DNA of 64,000 nucleotides from Eopsaltria australis (GCA_034509425.1 JAVTVJ010001358.1:372001-436000), one strand, 5' to 3'. Positions 38,496 through 51,178 are shown, counted from the stretch's first letter. Notes: generated by a model not told the origin, from the letters alone. Program-made: numbers and translations.

Positions 38496-39072
38496 TGTGG
38501 TGGGTTGACCATGGCTGGAAGGCAAGTGCCCACTAAAAGTCACTCTGTTATTTTCCTCCTCAGATGGATAGGGAAGACAAAAAAGAACAAAAGGCTCATA
38601 GGTCAAAATAATGATAGGAAGAGATTACTGGCCAGTTTGCATCACAGGGAAAACTGGCTTGACTTGGGAAAATTAGTTTAATTTATAGTAGGATAATGAG
38701 AAATAAATACTTAATAATTATCTTCGTATATATAAGTTAATAAATCTTAAAACACCTTCCCCTCACCCCTCCCTTCCTCCCAGGCTCAACTTCACTCCCA
38801 AATTCTCTCCCTTCTCCTTCCCAGTGGCTCGGGGAGATGGGGAATGGGATCTGTGGTCAGTTCCTCACGTGCTGTCTCTGTTGACCCTTCCTCCCCAGGG
38901 GAGAACTCACACTACTCCCCTGCTTCAGCTTGGGTCCCTCCCATGGCAGAAAATCCTCCATGAATTTCTTCAACATGAGTCCTTCCCATGGGCTTCAGTT
39001 CTTCAGAAACTACTAGAAATTTCTTACAGAAGCCACCTCTGTTCCAAAACCTGTCCTTGCAAACCTATTACA
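38496..39072. mobile_element. Solo LTR of an avian endogenous retrovirus (family 1)
   Basis: The segment begins TGTGGTGGGTTGACC and ends CAAACCTATTACA, so it has the TG...CA ends of a retroviral LTR. Its interior matches an LTR family I remember from neoavian genomes: GGCTCATAGGTCAAAAT, then TTAGTTTAATTTAT, then the AATCTTAAAACACCTTCCCC stretch, then GGCTCAACTTCACTCCC, then repeated 'cttcccatgggc...cttc' units, then the AGAAGCCACCTCTG stretch near the end. It is shorter than full-length copies of that family, with fewer of the internal repeats. No internal retroviral genes flank it, so it is a solo LTR. Flanking pentamers (GCATT / GGGTT) do not form a clean target duplication. Orientation is not certain. 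A 102-codon frame at 38824-39132 arises from LTR sequence. Confidence 0.85.
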
Positions 39073-40088
39073 GGGTTTATGCTTCATTTGATGGGAAAGT
39101 GTTTCCTAAAGCAAGACAAAGCCTTGTGGTAGTCAAACTGCTTTAATTTTTTAGCTACACAGCTTAAAAAACACCAAGGTTTTTTTCACAGTAGAAGTTA
39201 AAATGCAACTGATGTTTATAATTTGTAATTTACTGCCACATGGAAAAGTCTGTCTACCACCTAGGAACTGGAAACATTAGTAAATTGAAAAGATAACATA
39301 GAGGATATTAAAAGAAATAAATAAATCAAAGCTGTGCACAAGCAGTAAGTGTCTTCTGTCTGACAGGAGTCCTTAGAGAGCAATACTGTGGCATTTTCCA
39401 GAATTAAATTGCATTATTATAAGAGCTTTAAATTAAGCTCCTACCCATGACCTTTAAACACGGTGATTGCCATTATGCCTGCTGAGGAGGTTGTGGAGGG
39501 TTTGGAAACCTGTGCAAGATTGATGGGTTATAATACGCAATCAAGTATGGGTTCATTTAGCACAGCTGTTGAACAGAGGGTCTAACACCAGGTTATCACA
39601 GGGAGTGCCCTCTCTTTTCTTCCAGACAAATCAGTGTTAGCAGTGGGAGGCAGGCTTGTTAGTGCTATGGAAAGCAGCACAGTATCTTCCTGATGAAAGG
39701 AGATGAGGAGTTTAACAGACATGCCCCTCCTTTAGAGAGTGACCAGGAAAAAAATTTTTCCCCAGAACTCATGCAGAGCCACATGTTGACAAAAAAAGCA
39801 ACTGATGTATAGCTTTGGTCTCAAAGTATTTCTATAGGCACAATCCAGAATAAAAGCAATCTAAAAGACAGTAAAACACAATAAGCCAAATATGCTGTGG
39901 AAGTATGTTAACTTAGGTAAGGGAAAACCTCACGCAATGCATATTTAAAACAAAAATACTGAAATACTAAAAAAAAGAATCAGTAAAATTGTTAAACAAA
40001 GGCACAAAGGTAGAAAAAAAAAGCTTTCTTGCTCTCCATTACATTTTGTTCTCAAGTTTACCTACTGACATTTATATACCCATCTTAT
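39073..40088. other. Unique spacer between two solo LTRs
   Basis: About 1 kb of AT-rich sequence separates two unrelated LTRs. It holds no open frame of note and no retroviral gag, pol or env remnant, so the two LTRs are not the ends of one provirus. Confidence 0.75.
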
Positions 40089-40093
40089 GCCTT
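40089..40093. repeat. Left target-site duplication, GCCTT
   Basis: GCCTT immediately precedes the TG end of the LTR and is repeated exactly after its CA end. A 5-bp duplication fits integrases of ERVL-like (class III) elements, while alpharetroviral and class II elements usually give 6 bp. Confidence 0.85.
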
Positions 40094-41027
40094 TGTGCTG
40101 GTTTTATCACCAACAGGAAATTAAACTCCAAATAAGCCACTTACCTTCCCTCACTCCTTCTGGTAAGGGAGGGACTAAAAGCAGAGATTATGTGTTAAGA
40201 TAACAATTTACTAAAAACCCAAAGCAATGGACTAAGGCACACACAATAACAGTAGTATTAATAGCAAAAGTATACAAAAAAAGAAGGTGTTTTAACCACA
40301 AAAAGATGTTCATCACTGGGAACAAAGCCAGGAGAGTGGTCACTCCTGGTAGGTCATGCCCATGAATTCCGAGGCAGAGGCAGTATGGTGACCACTCCCA
40401 TATGTTGCCCACGTGGTCAATGGGAAATAAAGTCAGGAAGGCAGGGGAACTCCTGTGGATAATGTTTCCTGCCCCCCAGCCTGAAAACAATGAAAAAGCA
40501 TGACAAGCCAGTCCCCCAGAATCCAAGTCATCCAAGCAGGGATCACTCAGCTGCTCTGCTGCTGCCTCTGGTGCTCTTCTAATGAACTAGTCCTGTGGAG
40601 TCTCCCCACGGGATTTTCCTGCTGCTCCACTCTGCTCCTTTTGGCTCAGCTCAGCTGAACTGGGTCCAGCTTGGCTCCTTTCCTGGGTTGGGGTGGCCCC
40701 CGCCACCATTCCATTCTCAGCCTCACCGCTGGCACCACCAGTTCAGCACTATGGTCAATTTGGTTTTTTGTCACTGTCCTGTTCAGCACCATGGCCTGTA
40801 GCCAAACTCCAGAGAAAAATGGGAGCGAGGACAGGCAGGGCGGCAGAGGGACTGAGTCTTCAGGGGTTTGATGTTGATACCTTCCCAAAGGGAGGCAAAA
40901 CAGCCGACTACAGGTGGGGCCACCTGGGTTTTTGTCCTGAAACCACATGCCCCTGTGATGATGTGAGTGGTGTAGAATAAGGCCATGTCTGTGGCACTCA
41001 GCTCCACCTCGGTGTGCAACCATGACA
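40094..41027. mobile_element. Solo LTR of an avian endogenous retrovirus (family 2) with exact target duplication
   Basis: This 934-bp element begins TGTGCTGGTTTTATC and ends GCAACCATGACA, so it has TG...CA termini, and it is flanked on both sides by GCCTT. The general form of an AT-rich first third followed by a GC-rich second half resembles avian ERVL-type LTRs that start 'tgtgctggttttg'. A polyadenylation-type AATAAA lies on the plus strand at 40436-40441 and TATACAAA at about 40272, weakly favouring plus orientation. No gag, pol or env sequence is adjacent, so recombination has left a solo LTR. Overlapping frames of up to 135 codons here (minus 40646-41053 and 40188-40535) are LTR artefacts, not genes. 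The exact subfamily is not identified. Confidence 0.85.
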
Positions 41028-41032
41028 GCCTT
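41028..41032. repeat. Right target-site duplication, GCCTT
   Basis: This is the exact copy of the pentamer at 40089-40093, directly after the CA end. The pre-insertion site can be read as ...CTTATGCCTT joined to ACATCTTAC... Confidence 0.85.
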
Positions 41033-42179
41033 ACATCTTACACACTTCCACATATCTTATGTGTTACAGAATCATCTTCAAGTGTCAAAAAAAGAAACAC
41101 TTTGGAGAAATAAACCAGGCCCCATGTACTGTATGGTTATGAGGATATGGTTATGTATAGCAAATGTGCTGTATAACCTATCCCAAAGGCTGTTAATTCT
41201 CATCATAGAAACCAAGGCTTTGGGTGAGCACAGGAAAAAAAGATCTAAGACGGGTCGGCTTGTCTCATTAAAGTCACAACTCTTCTACTGAGCCAGATAG
41301 GAGAGACAGCATCCTGACTTGTCTGACTCCCCAAAGCAGGGTTAGAGTAAGTCAAGGCCCAAATAATCTGTTTGGTACTATTCCACTAAAAGCAAACTGC
41401 ATGGACTGTAGGACCTCCTTCTGGCATGCAGAGAGCATTTCTCTGGAGTATCTGACTCAGCAGGGGCGCTGCCACTTGTGCTGTGCTGCAGAAACCACAC
41501 CTGTGGGCTCAGACCATGGTCTCATGCCTGAAGACTTCCCCCTGTCCAGCTCTGCCAGTGCCCCTGACCAGTCTCAGGCTCAGAATGACCCAGTCTTTGC
41601 TGTCAGGTTTGCTCATCAAACACAAGTCCAACCTGAGCTCACAGGTTATTAAATACACCAAAAACTCTACTGATACCTCACCCAAACACATGCTGTGTCA
41701 AGGGTTGCAATTTGAACAAGATGTGGTGTGGTAGCTGGTTTTGTTGTTTGTGTGACAGTTTTTCAAGTGGCATAACCAGGACAACTGTACTCTGCTGATA
41801 ATATTGGGCAGCATTCTGTCAATATCATTATTGCACAGTTTTTTATTAGTTCAATTTCTAACCAGTCAATCAAGTAAAGGTAGGCAAAGCCTGAAGCATC
41901 ACTTTCATACTTCAACACTATATTAGGCAAAAAATTCCAAGATGTTCACGGAGTCTTTCAACTAAAAAAAGTATGTGCTCCAAATTCACATGGCCTACCA
42001 TCCCACATAAGCTCTCCTTCCTACTTACCCAAGCAAATTTGAAGGATGAAAACCAGACAGTAAAATAACGTGGGATTTAGACTCTGTGAATCTAGGCTTC
42101 TGTGAAGATTACAGAAATAGGAAATAAAAATATTAACAGGTTAAGTTATATTTGTCAATGATCACATTGACAAAAAAGA
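41033..42179. other. Unique sequence without a recognisable gene
   Basis: Two overlapping 83-codon plus-strand frames (41401-41734) lie in a mildly GC-richer patch and lack any motif. Nothing else is recognised. Confidence 0.65.
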
Positions 42180-42775
42180 CCTCAAGTTTCATCGAGCAGA
42201 ACCTGCTTATCCTAAACCCCTGCTGACTGGGCCTGAACCCTTGGTTGTCCTGTGTGTAACCCATGATGGCACACAACATGCTCTGCTCCATGATCTTTCC
42301 TGGAGCCAAGGTCAGGCTGACAGGCCTGTAGCTCCCTGGATCCTCCTTCTGACCCTCTTAGAGATGGGCATCACATTTGCCAACTTCCAGCAATGTGGGA
42401 CCTCTCCCGTTGACCAGGACTGCTGGTGAATGATTGCAAGTGGCCTGGTGAGCTCTTCTGCCATCTCCCTCACTACCCTTGGGGGAATCCCCATGGACTG
42501 TTGAGGGTCTCAGTTGCATAGCAGCTTCCTGACCATTCCCTCTTGGATTAGAGGAGCTCAGTGGCCAGTTTAAGTTCTAGCCAGGCTTTGGCCCTTCTAT
42601 TTTTCCCCCTGCATGATTTCACAGCATCCTTGTAGCTCTCCTGATCTTTCTGCCCCTTTTTCCAGAGGTGATTAGCTCTTTTTTTGCTCCCTGAGTTCCA
42701 GCCAAAGCTCTGTGTTCAGCCAGACCAGACTTCTTCCCCACTGGCTCATCTTTTGACATATTTAGCATATTTTGT
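42180..42775 (-). mobile_element. CR1 LINE ORF2 fragment, reversed, with internal deletion
   Basis: The minus strand is a clear CR1 ORF2 fragment, younger than the copy at 29-30 kb. From 42775 downwards it encodes the pre-reverse-transcriptase linker: KKSGLAEHRALAGTQ, then after a frameshift HLWKKGQ and RRAKAWLELKLAT. At about 42553 it jumps to APLIQEGMVRKLL, omitting roughly 60-70 codons compared with the remembered family protein. It continues through the N-terminal reverse transcriptase region to about 42180, where similarity fades. Neither the catalytic YXDD region nor the 3' end is present, so the copy is truncated at both ends or was broken after insertion. Confidence 0.9.
42185..42550 (-). 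pseudogene. CR1 reverse transcriptase N-terminal relic
   Basis: Translated on the minus strand this keeps the family's conserved run: GIPPRVVREMAEELTRPLAI, then IHQQSWSTGEVPHCWKLANV and the PGSYRPVSLTLAPGKIMEQ block, then DNQGFRPSQQGF. The 'GPDGIHPRV' element has decayed to SMGIPPRV, and a frameshift separates the ANVMPIS..RRR segment from the PGSYRPVSL segment. The catalytic motifs A and C are missing because the copy ends first. It is a dead LINE relic, not a host gene. Confidence 0.88.
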
Positions 42776-45700
42776 CTTCTGGTTTCTCACAGTTGAGGGA
42801 AAAAGTATGTTTTTCTTTTCTATAAGGATTCACTATAGTTGGTTACAACATGTATAACAGCCCTGTGCCAGTTTTGGCTGCTGTCACTCTTTTCCCCTAC
42901 TGTCAGTGACGATTGGACAGAGGTCTTATGGTCATCTACCCCTGACCATATGGGATAACATTCAGGAAACCTAGACATACTTCTTTCTACCTATTCCACT
43001 GACCTCAGTTGGCCATGGAAGAATGAATTTGCTTTTGTAATGGTGTTCTGCTGGAAGACTTCTGCACAGATTCTTCAATTCTCATTCCCCCATCACCAAT
43101 ATTTTGTCACAGTATTTTTCACCATTTTTTTCTAATTTGCTTGTTTTAATATTATTTCAATAGAAATGCAAACTGGCATATTAGACCTGAACTCTGTTTA
43201 GCTGCATATCTAAGGCAAGAAGAACATGGCAATCTTCTTCCTGCTCCTTTCTGCATCTCACAACAGCTTGCTTGATGTGCAGCCAAGTTTTACTTGTCTC
43301 TCGGGCTTTGTAGGTGATCGTGGAATACATTTCCCTTCAATCACTGGACTCTTTTGTTAATTTCTCTGATGAATCAAAGTTATCCTAGCACTGGAATTAA
43401 CACTAATACAGAGTTGCTTCTGTTCTTTGCGTGGGATGCAAGACTTTTTCTCTTTATATTGCATCCATATGCAGCTTACTTTCTTGATCTAATGAAGTTT
43501 GTCTTCCCTTTACATTGGAAGGAGGAAAAAAGTGCATAAAAATGCATCAGTCTTCCAAATCCTAAAATATGTTCCCTTGTCCAACTTGGGTCAGAAGGAA
43601 AAAATATTTGGCACTTTTATTCACCATTCCAGACCAAAAAAAGCATGTACTTGTGTAGCAGAAGCAATACTTGATATGCACTGCTATTAGTAACAGCACA
43701 AAGCAGCTTTGTAGGCATTCAAGTCAGCTACTCAAGTGTTCTTCTTGTACACATCTGATTAAACCGAATGATATATGCCTACCTACTCTGTAAATCTGCA
43801 CTATATTCTCATTATCTGCTTTCCTCACACCCTTTTGATGATGCCTTTTTCTGTTCTTCCCACCACAATAGTGTATTTACACTGGACATTGATGTGCAGT
43901 CTTTTCTGAGTGTCCTGTCCATCCTTATTTGGCTATCCATTAGCTGATACCAAGTAATCAACAGATTCTCCCCATCTGGAAGAAAAGATATCCTCCAGAT
44001 GAGATTTTCAGCTGGAAGTCATGAAGCTGAAAGGTCCTAAGTGTCTATAAAACTTGTGATGTTCCACAGAGAGTCATCTGAAATTCAGTTATGATTCTGC
44101 TGAAGGTAACCCTAGGCTGGGGATCCAGCTGCTGCTTTTGCTTCAGAGGAGTGAGCAACCAGCTTTGTGGGACAGTATACATATGGAGCCCACAGCTGTA
44201 TAACTTCTGCTGTCCTTTGATGTAGCTGTCAGCCTCCGAGACACGTGGATAGCAGCAGTAGATTTTGGGGCACTGTGTAGATCCTTAGGCCTTGTGCACC
44301 TGATTTAGCACCTTAGAGGGGGATGTCTTTACGTGCCTCCACCCGCATTTTTTTCCATGAGGATAGACTAGGACTTCTAGGAACAAGTGTCCAGAAGTGT
44401 GTCAACCCCACTGGAGACATTAAGAAAGTATGTGAAGTCCCAGGACTGAATGCATCCTGCATTTGTTGTTGACAATCAGATGTAGGAGTTGCCACATCTT
44501 TAGGGCCTGCAAGAAGGGGTCCAAGGACCTACTGCTCCACCTCCCAATATCATACGTGTTATCAGAATGCCCAGATCTACTTTGTCACATCTCATTTAAA
44601 TGCAGAAAAATTAGAAGTTGTTAACTCTTTCTTTCACTGAGAAAAAAAAGATGAGGCACCTCCAGTTCAAGAAAGTTGTTTTAGGAAATAATTTGGGATT
44701 TTGTCTCAAATATAATGTTGAGATTTCAGATACTTTATCACTTTCCTATTTTTTATATCCTTATGTTATTTTCACAAGACAGAAATTATCACTTTCCCAT
44801 TGACAGTGCAGCTTCAAAGTGGATGGTACAAGACTTCATAGCCTGGATTTTGAGTACTTGAAGGTATACAGGTGCAAAAAGTGATGGAAAACTTTCATGG
44901 AAGTAAAAAATATCAAGAACCATTAATAAAAAACTACCATGTCTTTCTGGGAAAGTTCCAACTGGTTGACTGCTGAAAGATGGCGATATGCTAGGACAAA
45001 ATATCACCATGGACTCCTGAGTTTGTTTACCTCTTCTCTAAGCATCTGCAGGAAATTATCACAAATGGGACACTGTTATGGATGAAACTTTGCTCCATCT
45101 GGTAAAACTGATCTTAAGTCCCTGCTACTCCTTTACTCTGATGTCATGCTGAGGTACCACCACTGTACCACTATTAACTCAGTGCATTTACAGTGTCATA
45201 AAGCTGACCTAGTGAAATGCAGAATTAAGCCTGACAACATCAGAACAGTACCTTTCTAAGCTGAGTTTGCAGAGTGACTGTACATGTTTTTACGTGGCAA
45301 ATTTACAGGGCATACCTGTATGCTACCCCTCTTTTAGTGCAATACAACCTCTTCTTTGTAACTGCAGGAGCTCTTTAAGAATTTCCCTACAAAACAGAAC
45401 TCATTTCTTGGTCAATGAGTTGCAGATTATTTATTACTTACTTGAGAATAATTACCCCTGAACACAGTTAAATGTTTCTAGACTGAAAAGCAAAATAAGT
45501 GTAAGTTGAAAACCATTATGTACAGATACAAAAGACTTTTTGTGAGTAAACTTTTCATACAGTCATCCAAAATAAATTGAACAGGTCTGATCCAGAAACT
45601 TCAGTCTGCACAAAACCCCTTATTCCTTATTGGGCTATTGACTCTCAGCAATCTAGTGAGGAACAGTTTTGGGCAGATCTATCTTAAGTAGATATTTTGA

Positions 45701-48700
45701 TCCAAAAACACAGTCATGAAATTGTCCCCCCTCTTCCTGTCTCATGTGAAAGCACTACCTGGAGAAAAGGAACAGCACTGATTTTGAATAACCCAGCTTG
45801 GAGGGGTGCCAGGCCTTGAGCTCGCCTCAGTGCAGTGAGGGCTTCCAAAGGCTGCTCTGCCTCCAGAAGTGCCAAAATGGATCAGCGCGCTGGCTCCAGC
45901 CAGAAACGGAGTCAAAGTAGCTGTTGTTGCTTCTCTCCCAGGAGCAGTTTCAGAGGAATGCCTCAGAGGCAAGGGCTGATGTTCCCAAGAACAGCCAGCC
46001 TCACGCTGGGAAGGACTGGAGCATATCCATTTGCTAAATGCTCTATAAAGGGTAAAATTCTTTAGCCACTTTTGGATGAATCCCACTCCACTTCTGAGAG
46101 AATAGTTATAGACAGCATCTCCTAAGCATTCTGCAAGTGACTGACACAGATACACATGGATTTTGTTTATTCTTGTCTGCCCTGGTTTTAAATTTTATAC
46201 ATGTCCTCTAGGCATAACTTTGATGCTGACTCTTCTAGGGAAAAAACTGAATACGTAAACAAAGAAGTTATACATACATAAAGTAGTAAAACATAAATCA
46301 AAGTCAGGCCATGTTTTGGGGTTTTTTGTTGGGTTTTTTTAATGCCAAATACTTTAAGAAGCAAGATTCTGTTTCAGTGACTGTCTTGCCTTAGTTCTTG
46401 TCTACTTCAGTTTAAGAGGCTTTTAGATCTGCATCATGACCTCCTCAGGAATTTAATTACATTGTGAAATTTTATAACTGTAAATTCAGAAATATAAGAG
46501 CTGTAAAGCAGTTTCACAGTATCAATGTGAAATCATGGGGGCATCTTTTCCCTATGTGCATATTAAAACGAGAGGTCTGGTCTCTATCTGACCTCATGCT
46601 CTTGCCTCAGAGAGGTTTCCTGTGTCACCTGCTAGTGTGACAAATCTCCCTCACATCCCTTTTCCTGATGTGCCCACATAGAAGATGGTGGGTGGGAGGC
46701 CATTCACAGATTTTTTTTAATGTCCATACGTACACTTTCCCTCCTTTGCTGATCTTTGTGAACCAGGTGGGTGGCATTGGCTTTACAAGGCTCTTACCAA
46801 GGAGCAGCCAAAAGCACTTTGACTATGGAAGTCAGACCCTTACTCCAGACCCCTGAAGAGTTGCCAAGGGTAGTGACACCTGTACAGCTCTCCTGAGCAA
46901 GTGCTGCTTACATTGGAGAGGTCTGCCTGGACACAATTTTAGTTGCACATCCAATTTTTCCAAAAATCCAGAACATGTTATTCATTCATATAACTCTTGT
47001 GTTGCATCAGTGCTTGCCCCTATCCTTCCCCATAACTTCTCTGGATCCACAAAAATGGTTCTGGGTGGCATCTGAAGTGCTTGTTGACTTTTCTTTGAAG
47101 AAGGGGTGCCAGATTTCGTTGAAATAGTTGAACACTATGAAGATGAGCTACATAAAGGCAAATTCACCTGAAAAGCTGAACTCTGACACTTTTTTTGGCC
47201 TTATCTGTGAATGCCAAGAAAATATAACAGCTAGCCTTGACTGTTTTCAAACCACATTTGTCCCAGATGCATCAAATCAGTTCAGAAACAGGGTTGCAGT
47301 CTGGGATCACATGTATCCAAGGTATTATTTTCTGGTTTTAAATGTCCAGATTTTCTGGATTGATTATTTCCTGTCTTTTATTACATATGTTCAGTAGCTA
47401 ACATGAGACCTCTGACTGGGAAAACATCGCAAAGGTTCTGCTGGAATAGCTCCCTGCCCACACATCTTTCTACAGCACTTCAAAATATGCGTTTCCTGCA
47501 CATACTGTAATTAGGCTCTTTCATTCTCCCTGACGTTGCTATCAAAATGCTCATTATCTACTACAAAACTCTTATATTATGCTGTTTTTTATAACCCCCT
47601 TGTTAATTCAGGAGGCAAATAGACATATTTTAGTGGATTTAGTTCTAACAAGGGAAATACCAGAATTTCTTCACCATGACAATGGGACACAAGCATCAGT
47701 GTAGCATCTTCACTGTGGATCAGTGCAACTGCTTAAGGATTTGAGGCTGGTTTGCAGCCACAGACAACATCCATGGGACTACCTGCACCTCACCAAGCTG
47801 GACAGGCAGATGCTAAACTTGAGTCTAATTCAAGATATGTTGGAAGGATTAAAAGTCCTTGGCATCTCAAGCAGGGAACAAGAAATTAAGAAGTAGGGAG
47901 GCAAGAGAAGCTTCTTTAGCTGTTGATAGTTTGTTGTCTTTGTAAAAATTTCCCCCAAAACATTTATCCTCCAGAGCTTCTGTCTCAGGACTGTGTTTTC
48001 CTATCAGAGAAGATGTCTTGCAAACTCCAAAAGTCCAGAGTCTAAACCTGTCCTGCTTCTCTGAGTTATCACTTGCAGTTTCACACCTGGTGAAACAGAA
48101 GGAAAGATGCAATGTCATTGTCTGCTGCTGGCCATAAACCAGCTGCTGGAACTACACTGAGTGCTTGAGCAGCATGTTCCATCCACAGCTGAAAATTATC
48201 CAAAGGATTTAAAAATGGGTTTTGAAATATTATTTGACTTTTGAAGGGGAGAGGAATTCTTAGAGAGAATATGGCTTTAAGGAGAATGTCTGAGGCACAA
48301 TGCTCCTGCTTATGGATATTTCCAAACTAAAGTGTGCCCCTTCACTGGTGCTAATCTGATCTAGGAGGTGCAAATTAGGCTGCAAGAAGACTAAAGGTAT
48401 ATACACTAGAGAAACAGTACTTCAGTGCAGTATTGGATAATCTGATAAAATATATTCAGTGATGGATAATCTGAAGAAATATAGTATGCATAGAGATATA
48501 TAAAACTCAGGTATGAATTATTATTAAATATTAGAAAAGATCCTGTCATGACTCAGACCTACAGTAATGGGGCAGTTATGATTTCCATTTCAGCTAAGTC
48601 AAAGTATGTTGATACACAATCTTAAATTTACATTTTTCATATATAAGCTGAACTTGCTGTGACATTTCCCAGAGGACTTGTGCAATGTAGTTTGAACTTT

Positions 48701-51120
48701 TTATTTATCCCCAAACAGGATCAAACGTGTAAGGAATATTAATATGTTCTAAGTGCACAGTTAGGCAGAAATGCACTTCCTATTTGAGCAAAGAGTTGAA
48801 TAATTGTCCCTGGTTCAACAGCAAGTAGTCATTATAATGGAAGCAAGATAACATGAGGAATGTAGTTTCATCTAACTTTGAAGTACTCTCAAGAAACAAT
48901 CTGGTGGTAACAGGCCCAAAAATCAAGATAAAAGATCAAAGATGCTTATGTAGGGTGTCAAATCCTTAATTGCATGTAGGCAGTACTTCTTCCAAATTAT
49001 TTTGCAGTTGTGTTCATTTTATATAAGTCAACTTAGACAGAAGATCCTGTAAACAGTGGTTTGCTGCACAGACACTGTTTAAAATAATGGTTTACCTAAG
49101 AAGTACCACAGAGTGAACAGAGTTCATCTTGAGGGAGATATTGATGATGCACGGCAAATGAGTAGTCTAGTTCATGACAAATTCTCTTTTCATTTTCTCT
49201 GAACTTTGTCGGTCCTGAGATTTGTCCCAAATCATTAGGCATCTCTATCCTCATCATGCTATACAGAAAAGGTTTAAAGCATACAGTCTTGTAGGATCAT
49301 AACCCATCATTTTCCACATTGCATCCTTTCCCTTCTATGGCCAATTGACCGTGATTTGGGAAGAGCTGTCTTGTTTCCAACTTGAATATAATTGTTGATT
49401 GTTAAAAGCACATCACTCTCCTTATCCCTTAAAGTGACAGGCTTTTAAAACAGACTTGGAAAAATGGAAATGTCAGTGGCTGTTGCTGTGAAACAGAGGT
49501 GGTTGAAAACCAAAGTAAAAAAGAATTAAAACATATAAATAAGAAGACAAGAGGCAACATGAGATAAAGCAAACATCTCCCAGAGATGGGATTCCATCCT
49601 CAGGAAAGACCTCTGGAGTCAAACTCCAACTGGCTTGGAGCTGTAAATTACTAACACATTTCTCTCAGAAGCATATCCATGCACTGTTATGACAAATCTG
49701 TGTCATGATCTGTTCCTGGCATTCAGTGCTTACTAGTTTCTACTTAGCTGCCTAACACTGATGTATATGAGCAACATCAAACATATCAAATTCTAAAGCA
49801 ATATCTTCCTGTGTAAGGGTTGGAGTTTTCTTCTTTTATTCACAAGACAATGCAAAAGCATGCCTAATTAAATCTTCTCCATTTTTCCTCTCTCAGAATC
49901 CAAAGAGTTTTTTTGGTTGTGGGGGACATTGGTTTCTGCTAAGGGCTGGATGACTCGAAACTTTGCCTAATACACATCAAATGCTAAAACAGACGTTTTT
50001 AATTACTAGCACAAAGTCTACAGAGATATGTTTTGTAATGAGGAATGTGGTTAAACAGCAAAATAGTCCCATTTGCTTTTGCAGCAGACTGCTAACATTT
50101 CATTTTGACCTATCCTTATACCACAGTTCTGTTTTCTTTCTAAAACTTTACAGTCTGTTGCTCAGTCAGGTAAATACAAATGGACAAATGCTGGCCTGCC
50201 AAAGCAGCACTGAAGCCAATGCATCTCTACCTACTCATATCCACTCAGGATATTTTGCAAACACATTTAAATACCATTAAGATAACAACACATATCAACA
50301 AAACAAAACAAAATATTATTATACTAATGCTATGTCTTTAACATAGTGGGTAAGAACAATGGGCATTTAAAAAAGGTCTTCTGTTTCCTGGATAGCTGCA
50401 TATCAATAATTTGCTTATAATACCATGTTTTCCCTTAAAGTGGTGGCGTTTAACAAAACCAAAGGATAAACAAATTACTTGAAAAGTTTCTTAAAAGACC
50501 ATTTAAGGTTAGTCAGTGATGGATCAAATTAATGAAACCAAGTTTTTATAATATACAGAAGGCTTTGTGGACCTTTATTTTAGTACTAATCTAGTCTGAA
50601 GGCAGAGGAAGAAAAGGAAAGCAAAGAGGACCTATACCAGCCCCTGCTGCACATCAGTGGAGGAACACTGTGATCTGTCAGCCCTTGCTAGGCAGAAGTG
50701 ATCACAAGAATAAAGCCTGTCACTGATCTCCAAATGTGCATTTGAGTCACATGCATTTTTCTTCTCTCCACTGATTAAAAGAGGAGTGAAGAGTCATTTA
50801 TTTTGATTTAGAAATCTAATTTTTAGACATAGAATCTGAGTTAGATGAGCTCCTGCCTATGGACCATGGCACAGACAGCAGTTGTTGTAAAGTGCTTTGG
50901 CTCTGTTAGACCCCATCTGGCAGAGGTCACCAAGAAAGATGATATAGAAAATATTTAACTCTTCTAAGTGGAACAGAGATTGATGTGAGCTCAATTTTTG
51001 CCTTATATGATTTAGAAAAATATGTAGCAATATATAACAGAACTTTAATGCTTTCAGCATTTAATGTATCTCAGATTTAGATCACTAGCTAAGCCAGCTA
51101 CATGTGTTTAAGCAGAACTT
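42776..51120. other. Unique sequence without a recognisable gene
   Basis: Single-copy-looking AT-leaning DNA. The longest frame is 137 codons on the minus strand (45742-46155), overlapped by a 76-codon plus frame in a GC-richer patch, and neither shows a family motif. An imperfect tandem duplication at 48421-48483 is listed separately. No tRNA-like, rRNA-like or mobile-element sequence is recognised. Confidence 0.65.
48421..48483. repeat. Imperfect two-copy tandem duplication
   Basis: TTCAGTG..TGGATAATCTGA..AAATATA occurs at 48421-48454 and again, slightly shortened, at 48455-48483. The two copies share the 12-base core TGGATAATCTGA, indicating a local duplication followed by a few base losses. 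Confidence 0.8.
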
Positions 51121-51152
51121 TACCAAGATGCTTTTTTTGCCTTTCTATTTGT

Positions 51153-51178
51153 CTTTCTTTCTTTCTTTCTTTCTTTTT
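51153..51178. repeat. (CTTT)n microsatellite
   Basis: Six consecutive CTTT units run from 51153 to 51176 and then merge into T-rich sequence. This is a simple tetranucleotide repeat, probably length-polymorphic. Confidence 0.93.

Noticed and set aside
38496..41027. The two LTRs as the ends of one provirus.
   Set aside because: Their sequences are from different families and the 1-kb spacer carries no retroviral coding sequence. The second LTR has its own target duplication.
40188..41053. Minus-strand frames of 115 and 135 codons as possible genes.
   Set aside because: They lie almost wholly inside the solo LTR at 40094-41027 and have no retroviral protein motifs.
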